A DNA stretch of 64,000 nt. Source: Antitrichia curtipendula (taxonomy: Eukaryota; Streptophyta; Bryopsida; Hypnales; Leucodontaceae). Made by a program: the position numbers and the translations under genes. The stretch lies in contig OX579636.1 in NCBI GenBank assembly GCA_951230915.1, positions 3,797,001 through 3,861,000 on the forward strand, given 5' to 3'. This document shows positions 55,519-64,000 of the stretch, in pieces (within the stretch, counting starts at the first letter, position 1; each line of letters begins with the position of its first letter). Below the pieces are notes generated by a model. That model was not told the DNA's origin. It ran no database searches and saw nothing but the letters and a program-made list of their open reading frames with translations.

Positions 55519-58500
55519 TCAGAGCTCATCTGCCTCATCTGCATCTACGTCTCCGTCGTCGCTTACGGTGGTAGCTGGTAACTTCGGGAAAAACTCCTGG
55601 TCTGGATAGAGTTCATGGAAGATCTGCTAGACAACAAGGAACAGTCTTAATCGAAAATAGACTACAAGAATTAATAAACCTTAACTTTTGTGCTCGACCA
55701 GAAAACGGTGAGGCCCTAATGTATCACGTAATCCGAGCAAAAAGTCACTTGCGTGCTGACCCTGCCTAGTCAAGCAGTGGGACGATTTCAGACAGTATGT
55801 AAAGCAGAACGGCAGGACTTCCTCCTAAACAGAAGCATTCATAAATGAAGTACTGAAAATTGATAGCAATTCTGCTCAAGGATTTGCTTTTCCAAAATTT
55901 AAGCTGGTGTTTCAAAATCATTTGGGAAACATGCTAATGGATCTGAAGGTAAATCAGGAAAACTAAGCAATAGAACCGTACCGCCTCGGTGCATTTCATC
56001 ATGCTGCGGTAATCAATAGTTTCGTCCGGCATGACGCACATGCTCAATACGCCCATGGCCTGTCCATGCAAAAATATTGATCATTACATCAAATATTACT
56101 ACATACTGACGACATTGTGAATGAGACTGAATCACATAATACTGAAAAATAACGGAAGTTTGAGCAATAACTGGTAATATTCGCCAAGTTACCTGGGAGG
56201 GATTTGGAATGTCCTGGATCAGGAAGACTGACCATAGTAACTTTGGTTTGTCTGATTCTGTATCTGATTCACAATTATTCTCATGAAACAAAGAATCCTT
56301 CACAGCCTGCAGGGTTTCTTCTGCTTCTGTTGGGTCAGAGCACTTCACTGAGAGTTGCACAATGTACCTAAATCCACCATCATCCACAAACAGAACATAC
56401 AACAGAACTGATAAGCAACGATAAAGATGTAGAAGAAGACGAGGATAAAAGATCCAGTTCCAGGATCATCAAGAATCATTACCACCTTCAAACGGAACTA
56501 AAAAATGTAGAGCCTCGCGGTCAACTTTTTCAAAATATAGTTCTTTACCCTACATAAATTAAGTTGAAGGAAATTAATTTGATGCAGACTAAGAAGCCAA
56601 TGCCCAACCAACCAATGAGCCTCAGGTTAGAAATGCAGAACCAAGTGGCATGACCTGACGTCAATATTCAAAGTATGTTAAAATGAAAGGCTCCAACAGT
56701 ATAAGCAAGTCTGCATACAAGCTCAAATCATATGAACATTAAGATTAGCGAAAAAAAGCATACGAACTCACTTGCCATCAGGACAGACATCAGAAGCTGC
56801 TCCCAGCTGCAATGCTCTTACAACCTTTGACTTCCGTCCATTAAGAGCTGCGCAAATTTCCGTATAGTCAGCTTGCACGACTTCTGCGCATTGGTGTAGT
56901 GACTGCTGATAACATTGTATTTGCTTGGAACATTTTAAATAGATCAGTAAGCTTTGAAAAGGTTCAAGGTTTCAGTACAATCATGAGCCCATGTATTACT
57001 CCGCTATTTGGCAATCCCATAGAGAGTGAGAGGACTCACAACAGGGAGGAAAAACGACCATAACAGTGCTTAATCCGGGTTGCAATGATTGGTCTGTTAT
57101 GCAAAGGCAGCGGGACACTTTTCTCGAATCTCCATCAATCTCTCGACCTCCAGAAGACGAGCTCGGGACATCAGACGAACGTAAATGTGCACTTTCCTCC
57201 GCACCGAAATCACAAGATGCCGTTGTGGGTGTAGACTCTAGTGTACCAGGAAGTTCCACACAGAAGGTAGGACTGGCAATCACCTTCTCACTATAAAGAA
57301 CCTGCCCTGATGCTATTTGTAAGCCCTTACAATCCCCACTTTCCTGCATGGTTCACCATGACAAGTCAGGCAGGCGCAACCTTTCCCTCCCTGCTTTTGT
57401 TCTAAGGACGTGGGTTCTCAAAAACCGCCAGGTATAAATTGCAAGGTAGAGTCGTCGGAGTAGAAATTATATAGAAATTATGAAAGATAATGTTATCATA
57501 TGAGACAAGTCAATAACGAGATGGTCAAATAGAGTACCTTGTCAAGAAGGAGATTAACGACTGGCATTCGCAGTACCTGAATGACAGGATAAATTCTGTT
57601 ATCATCATTTAATGAATTCTAGTCGGTTGCAATACAAAAACAGTCATTCAAATATATTTTTCAATTCACGTTCATTGCTTCAGAGCTACAATGCTGTACT
57701 GAGTATCCCCCATTGTTTTGGCACAAATCCGCAGAAAGATGGAATTTCTGTATATAAAACGAGGAAAAAAGTTCATGGGAGAGCAGTTTCCTACATATAA
57801 AGCTCCGCGTACAGCTGCACAACGACAAAATGCTTGTGGCACATCTCCATGACCGTACATGGGATACAAAAATGCACCTGGTGCATCTGGAAACCTGAAA
57901 TTGGGGAATGAAAGCGCTCAGGAATAAAACAAAGCCATCGTCGATTGCACATACGAAATTTACAGAAACACCTATCCGAGTCAAGTTAGCTACTAAAGGA
58001 GCCAGGACTTATGGTTATATAATGACCAATTCGATTGATCATAACGTACAAAATATAGCTAAAATGGAATCAATTTTATATCACCAGAATCAGTAAAGAA
58101 ACGTTACATGTGTTGGACAACAGATAAATAAATCGGGAAAAAAAGAATCCCCAGATGACCAACTCAAGACAACTCGACTAACATGAGGCCCAACTTGGCT
58201 TTCTGATCCTTCAGAAATTTATAAAACCTTACCTACTTGCGGAGGTCAGGTAAAGTGCCAAGCTTTGAAGTCCGTCTTTGGTTGAGATGAGGGTTGCTGC
58301 ATCTGAACTTTGTTCCTGGTCGTCATCGACCAATGCAATCGCATACAGGATGATTCTGATAAACACAAAAGCAAAGTTGTAAGCAGAAAACATAACCAGA
58401 AAAAATAACTTCCATCCCTACTGGTTTGAATCCAGAAAGAGGAAAGCTAGCCTCTACTACATTCCATCATCTCAGGTACACCAACGATAGTAATAGTGCA

Positions 58501-59780
58501 CTAGAGTTCATTTCATTATAAAGGAAATTACGAGCAGATTCAACATACTCCTGAACTGAAATAGGTAGTTGTTGCCTCCGAAGAAGCTCCACAAAGGGCC
58601 TGTCGAGGTCCCCAGCCGCTAGTTCTCCATCTTCACTTTCTGTATAATCACTCACCAGCTTAAAAAAACGCATCAAGAATCGCTTATCCGAGAGGCTCAA
58701 AGTCTTGTCCCGAAACACATCGGCACGAGATGCTGGAACAGCAGTCATTTGACCATCTCTGCAGAGACAAACGCAGACATGTAAACTTCGTGTAGTGTCC
58801 ACTTTTTTCTACCTTACCATTCCATTCCACCTTTACAACCTTCAATATCACATTCATTGCGCTTCCAACATGGAAATGAAAACTAGAAGGCAGTCTAACC
58901 CCTGCCTCAGCATCTTTGAAGATGATTGTGGCACAAAAATTGCTTGCTAAAAAATTAAAAGTCCATGCATTTTTAATGAATTCGGAGTCACTTAGTCTTC
59001 ACCACTTTTAGATTTGTAAAACATGCACACGCCAACCAATCGAGAAAATTTCACCACTCAAAAGGAACACATTAATGTGATCCCTGAAAACCTAGATTCT
59101 CGGATGTTCACTGAAAAAGATTCCAACACATGAATCAATGAAGGCGACGCAATACCTCCAGATGAAGCTCGCTTCAACAGCCTTGAATCTGACATGATGG
59201 TCTGCTTGCGCATTTATGAGTGCGTTTACCAGAGGGCCAGCACAGAACACAACCTTGGGTCCTACAAAACGCCAATCCCATTCCCTTGTTCTTAAGGAGC
59301 GCACACATCCAAGCATCTCCATCGTCAAAATCCTACGACGAGACGACAGATTTTCAAAATTCGAACAATTTCTCTTAAAGGTATGATTAGGGTTCCAAAT
59401 AAATAAATAAAACGTTTACCAGCCAAATCCAAGCTATAACGATTCAAACGCCCCAGCGTTGATTCATCACGTGGCGCCGACACCTTAACGGAAGAGTACA
59501 ACGCGGGAGCATCCTTCACCTCGAGATGAGTATACTCAACATCCTCAGGAGGTATCGTTAGTTCCTCCTCCGGGGAGAAGCTGGGTTTTGGCAATCGCCC
59601 GCCAGCTGATGCAAACGAGCAGAATTGCGAGAAGGAGAGCGACGCCCACGGCGACAAGTACCCCTCGTACGCGTCCAGATGCAGCACCGTCTTTCCCGCA
59701 GATGCAATGGCGGCCGCCAGAATGGACTCCGGCAGCCCCGTGCCGATCACGATCGCATCAAAGGTGCTCGGCTCGATCAT
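55519..59780 (-). CDS. Rab escort protein (REP, Rab GGTase component A)
   Basis: Eleven exons on the minus strand, most with good GT-AG sites in phase: 59780-59420, 59261-59156, 58758-58549, 58355-58233, 57894-57795, 57576-57538, 57343-57040 (or 57036), about 56930-56772, 56367-56193, 56059-55982 and 55626-55519. The product is about 590 residues. The N-terminus FDAIVIGTGLPESILAAAIA has the GxGxxE-type dinucleotide-fold motif of the GDI/REP superfamily. GPKVVFCAGPLV, MRFFKLV, YPMYGHGDVPQAFCR, LRMPVVNLLLDK and RALQLGA follow the family order. REP binds newly made Rab GTPases and presents them to the geranylgeranyl transferase in the cytosol. An acidic, Ser-rich stretch in exon 7 makes it longer than a GDI. 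The exon 7/8 joint is uncertain because the best donor (GTGAGT) and the best acceptor differ in phase. The final exon acceptor is TAGCAG, allowing two forms. The C-terminus is acidic and ends ADEADEL. Confidence 0.85.
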
Positions 59781-59825
59781 TTTGCTTCGCTTTCCAATCC
59801 AGACATCAAAAGACTTGCAAGTCCC

Positions 59826-59833
59826 TTATACAG
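59826..59833 (-). promoter_or_regulatory. Possible TATA box of the REP gene
   Basis: On the minus strand the sequence reads CTGTATAAGGGA about 45 bp before the ATG at 59780. This would leave a very short leader. Only the motif and its distance support it. Confidence 0.3.
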
Positions 59834-61146
59834 CTATAGTGACTGTACCTTCGCAGTAAGGATAGCCTGGCGTCGACAGGATGCACCACTTAAGGTTCAT
59901 TAAATCCACCATGTGACAACTATGACGTCTAAACCTACAATGCCGCAGTTCAGAAACACCGTCTTCTCTTCGCCCCTTACCCTTCAAGTGCTGCAGCTAA
60001 GTATGGCACCACAGCAAACCATAATACGAATCACAGACACAACCTCACTATCCACAGATCGGAGGAAAATCTTCGCATAGCTCTTTTCACCCAAAAAACA
60101 ATTTCAAGAAGGATGACTCCGTATCCACCGAACCCTAATGCAGAAAAGCGCAGAACCAAAGCCACTATCCAACCGCAAATCGCCCTCTAACCTTCAAAGC
60201 ACCCAAGATCTTCATTCTAAAAGACGAGGCGCAGTGCGTGATTGAGCTGCAGCCCATTGTACTTGTACAGTAACTAAGGTCTCCTTCATTTACGAATTTT
60301 TCAGTCAGTTTCCACCAGAAATTTCACCAATTTTAGGAAGCTCTAGCATGCTAAAAAATGAACCGATTTTGAAACCGCAAATTGCTTTGGAATTGCAATG
60401 AAGTGAACTTCAATTTCATGACAAGTGAAAAATTAAAAAATTAAAATCATACAACAATTTGGCTCTCTTCCATACACTATCAATCATTTCATAAAGAACC
60501 TTTGAAATATAGTCAAAGACTTTTTGCATTGGGGTCAAGAACAAGGAAGAAGTCATACAAGAAATTCAAGTGGTATGGAAATAAGTATCTTTGAAGCAAT
60601 TGTGAAGGTTCATTTCTAATATGTATCATTAAAGACAAGTTCTCTCACCATGCTCGTATCTGGGAGAAAATTTGCTTCTTGGAGGAGCTATGACTACCCC
60701 AATGATAGGTCTTCACTAACGTTCAAAAAAATTTGGGAGCTTCCTTGGTTCATTTCTTTGTTCTACAAGAATAGAACGGAATTTTTTCAATGGTCACTGA
60801 TTCCATTTTCTCAACTATAAAATCTATCAGTTTAAATCCTTTGATATCATTTTCTCACCAGCTAATTTTTTTCAAACTCAAATTGAGACCGACAAAATTG
60901 CTAGAATCCTCTAATGTAAATTTTTATTAAATTGACACTAGTTGGCTAAATTGCTAGATTCTCTAGTGTAAAAAAAATTATCAATTTCAAACTATAAATG
61001 CAAATTGACTATATAAGAACATTGACCAAAAAAAGGTCAACAAACTACTTTTGAGATTAATGTAGAAATGAAGAATGCACATATTGGTCTAAAAATTAGA
61101 TCCTTTTTAACAAGGTACCTTGCTCATAGGTCTCATCCTTTCAAAG
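59834..61146. other. Intergenic stretch upstream of the REP gene
   Basis: 59834-60260 is moderately GC-rich and is probably promoter sequence, with CCGAACCCTAATGC near 60128. After 60300 it becomes AT-rich, with no gene or repeat boundary until 61147. Confidence 0.45.
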
Positions 61147-61899
61147 TTAATCCCTAATGACCCAAGCAACCAATTTCTAATCAATGCCCCTCTTTTCTGA
61201 GCTTTTTATTCTCAAATTTTAAATTTTTTTAGAAGTAATTTTCTTCCTCATGAAAATAGACTGCATTACACATCTAGTGGTGGTAGTTTCATCAAATTCC
61301 AAGTTAAACTCCACCTTGTAGAATTTTTTTAAGTTGAGTGCTATTAATAGTATAGTTCATAGCTCAATTTGGGGGGGTCAGTTTGGGCATGGACTGAAAA
61401 GTTAGCCAACCAATGTCATTGTTGCCCATCTCGTAGAGAGAAGATCTACCTTGAAAAGGGCAGATCCAAGGAATTCAAGAAAAAGCCAAGTGTCCCATTC
61501 TTGTTTTTCTTACAAACACTACGTTATTCTCATTTCAATGAGCATTGTGCATTGCAAGCTCCACCATGAATTGAAAAAATATTCAGAATGTAGTGAAATT
61601 TTAGATGAACATTTTCAACTCTCTTGACTTTCACTAAGCACAAAAAGGTTATCATTTTGAAATATTCTTACTTGAAAAAGTGTTGCCTTATTTTCCATTA
61701 ATCCAAATAAATCTTTAAACTAAAATATCTACTAAACTATGTGGTCAAATAATTTGAAATTTTTTGAGGTGCTCACTCTCAATGTGAACTTTAGGATCAT
61801 ATGGTTATTATCTATCCAATCTCAAGAAAAAATGAACTAAGTTCTTGGTAGTTTTAGCCCATTTAGAAAGTAGACACCCTTTGGGGTCTTAAGGGTTAA
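61147..61899 (+). mobile_element. TTAA-bounded non-autonomous element, family E
   Basis: The left end is TTAATCCCTAATGACCCAAG and the right end TTTGGGGTCTTAAGGGTTAA, giving imperfect inverted ends of the same type as families A-D, with TTAA on both sides. Length 753 bp. The interior does not match the other families closely. A 66-codon frame at 61369-61569 has no known motif. Confidence 0.6.
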
Positions 61900-62286
61900 T
61901 ATTGTATCCTAGGCAAGAATTGAACCTGGTATAAATGTTCATTATATGAAGACCAAAAGATTCTCTCAACTCATCCAAAATGGAGTTGAGAATGGTAATG
62001 GAAAGTTTGAATAAAGTAATTCAGAAGAGATTAGGAGTTAAAGTTTCCACACATTTTAAGGTTTTTTTTCTTGTTGCCCTTGTAAGATACTATTCATTAT
62101 TGATAAATAGGTGACAAAGATTAGTGCCATTCTTTCACTAAACAATAGCATTTATTGAGGTAATGGTGTAAGATTTAAATGCATCGTCCTTAAGCCCCCA
62201 ACAATGTACAAAATAAAAAATTTAGTATTAAATTTCAAATTTTTGGGTGCAAAATTGGATAAATTAAAAGAAATCTCATTACTATT
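61900..62286. other. AT-rich spacer, no gene seen
   Basis: Spacer between the family E element and the interrupted family C element. Nothing recognised. Confidence 0.45.
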
Positions 62287-63666
62287 TTAACCCCTAAAGG
62301 ACTAAACAACATTTTTGGCATCATGGCAATTTTGGGCAACTCACTACAAATGAAACTTTTATTTTTTTTCTTTGAAATTTACACACAATATGTGCATGAG
62401 GAATAGCTTTTGACTACATGGTTAAAAAGTCATTGTATAGTATGTAACTTTCAGTGATCTACAAGCAGCTTGGACAATCCAAAAACATTCTTTAAAAATC
62501 ACTTTTTTAAGAAATAAAAAAATAAAATTGATTTTTTAGATTTATACATGTATAGAAAGCTTTGAATCATTGCATTTTGATTAATGAGATGAAAGTTATG
62601 AGGAGTTTTAGCTTGCGGATAATTATGGATTCTCTACTCAAAAAAATCCTTTGAAGTCCTTTATTTAACTCTATTTTCAATATTTTTGGAAATAAAATAA
62701 AATCACAGGATGTAGATTGTTTATTACAACATTTCAACCATTGAGATTGGCATTTTTCAATTCCATTACTAAATTTTTAAAGATTTAGTATTTTAACCCC
62801 TAAGCGCCTAAGCCTTTCCAAGTGTGTTCTTTCTATGAAAAAAGAGCATGGACTTATAGTTATCCCCAATGACGCAAATTGTTGTTTTTTCAAAATCTAA
62901 CCTTACAAATGTTTAAAGAGCTAGCTTATTAGTATATATACAATTTTGAGTGCAATATTGCATAGGAGTTGTGAGATCATAACAAGAAAAATGTGTGTTT
63001 TCTATTTTTAGTATGCTGCCCCTCCCCATAATGTTTGAGAAATTTGCAAATAAATATTTGGGGGGATTGGAGGTGACATGAACAACTACAAATTATGTTA
63101 GCACACTTAAATAAACTTTCAAAAAACTTAATTTCACATGAAAAGCTATCAAACTCATTACATAATCCACCTTGCAATTGTTGAAATGCAATTTTTTTAT
63201 AAGTAAAAATCGCAAATAACTCCAAATCAACACTTGCATGTTTAAATTTTCAACGGTGAAAATCATGAAAACACTTTATTCTTTCCATTGGGACCATTTT
63301 CAAAGCAAATGGATAAGTACAACTTTTTAGATCTCAAATCAAGTGAAATTGGCAAGCTTTGTTCAAAGCCGGGAAATCAAGTAAAATTTGCAAACTTTAC
63401 TCTTCCACTAATGATACATATATGCCTTTGAGGACCTCTCAACAATCAAATATTTACCTTTTTTAGTGAAAAATAAAAGTTTCCAATAGTTAACCTTCAA
63501 TATTGCCCGTGAAAATTTTTTAACCGGTCAAAGGAATTTAACTGCCCATACCCACATGAGCCTGAAATTTTGCAGCGACCATATTTGGTCGCTCAGGCAG
63601 TTAGGGGTTAAATCATTCTTTACTTCTTTCTTCTACTTACTATTTTTTTCCTATATGTTGTACAAT
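62287..63666 (-). mobile_element. Family C element, copy 5, interrupted by a family D element
   Basis: It starts with TTAACCCCTAAAGGACTAAA at 62287 in the inverted orientation and follows the family C interior (CATGGCAATTTTGGGCAAC, GAAAGTTATGAGGAG, CAGGATGTAGATTGTTTA) to 62792. A family D element then occupies 62793-63611. Family C sequence resumes at 63612 (ATCATTCTTTACTTC, ending near CTATATGTTGTACAAT), matching 34036-34083. It then stops matching at about 63667; the remaining half of the element is missing or replaced. Confidence 0.75.
62793..63611 (+). mobile_element. TTAA-bounded non-autonomous element, family D, copy 2 (nested)
   Basis: The ends are TTAACCCCTAAGCGCC and GCAGTTAGGGGTTAA. 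Length 819 bp. Closely related to 20266-21075 over its whole length. It lies inside family C copy 5: the host sequence reads TAGTATT before it and ATCATTC after it, which in uninterrupted copies are joined by one TTGA. One TTAA-like word in the empty site and two here show duplication of the target. Confidence 0.85.
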
Positions 63667-64000
63667 GGGGTACCAACCAAAATGGCGTTTTTGAATTCGC
63701 AATGAAAGAAATTACAGTGCTATCAACTTTGTCAACCTCCCGAATGCTGAAAATTTGGTATTTTATTATGAATTCTTTTTCGTAACATCATCTTTATGTT
63801 AATAATACATATACCAAATTTCACGGCCAAAAGATTCACCAAAAAAAAGATATTTAAAATCAACCAACACTTGTAGCTATGAAAAAAAATTCACTACTAC
63901 CAACTTTAACAACCTCCCAAGGATTGAATTTTTTTTTTCCCCTAAAATTTTTAGAACAACAATTTCTCAATGTTAATAACAGATGTTCCAAATTTCAAGG
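63667..64000 (+). repeat. Tandem repeat of about 175 bp, cut by the window end
   Basis: Two diverged copies in the same orientation. AACCTCC occurs at 63734 and 63911, ATGTTAATAA at 63796 and 63970, and CCAAATTTCA near 63815 and 63988, so the period is 174-177 bp. At least one further unit may lie beyond the window. Non-coding. Confidence 0.65.

Overview
The window looks like nuclear DNA of a land plant. The genes have GT-AG introns. The protein families are plant-type: a trithorax-like ATX methyltransferase with the PWWP-FYRN-FYRC-PHD-ePHD-SET order, a Rab escort protein, a nepenthesin-like protease and an FSP1/AIF-like oxidoreductase. The rest is AT-rich and full of plant-type DNA transposons (MULE, PIF/Harbinger, Helitron, CACTA-like foldbacks). 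The style of the repeats and the intronless ATX gene made me think of a seed-free plant such as a bryophyte. That is an impression; the sequence alone does not settle the species.

Layout. 0.7-4.3 kb: a decayed Mutator-like transposase. 4.3-10.7 kb: AT-rich repeats and a small GC-richer island. 10.7-13.7 kb: the FSP1/AIF-like gene (+, five coding exons). 14.0-15.5 kb: an intronless SAM-domain gene (-). 15.5-22.8 kb: repeats. 22.8-28.0 kb: an intronless 1710-residue ATX-type histone H3 methyltransferase (-), with a long GC-rich leader up to about 28.9 kb. 29-33.5 kb: no clear gene, one probable MITE. 33.5-36.2 kb: a cluster of TTAA-bounded elements. 36.2-42.3 kb: an almost complete but inactivated PIF/Harbinger transposon with both of its usual genes. 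42.6-47.1 kb: more TTAA-bounded and foldback elements, including a 172-bp near-perfect palindrome. 47.4-52.1 kb: degenerate minisatellite arrays around a Helitron helicase remnant. 52.2-53.4 kb: a broken aspartic protease gene. 55.5-59.8 kb: the Rab escort protein gene (-, about eleven exons). 60-64 kb: AT-rich repeats with a nested insertion.

Four genes look intact and appear to be independent single transcription units, with no clustering of a pathway. Their roles are membrane redox protection (FSP1-like), chromatin activation (ATX), Rab prenylation (REP) and protein-protein interaction (SAM). The most unusual structure is a group of at least twelve related non-coding elements in five sequence families. 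They share a terminal motif like TTAACCCCTAAAKGMCC and have TTAA at nearly every end. They occupy roughly 9 kb of the window, and one sits inside another, which allows the target-site duplication to be read. All of this was read by eye; exon borders and element ends are inferred and no search was run.
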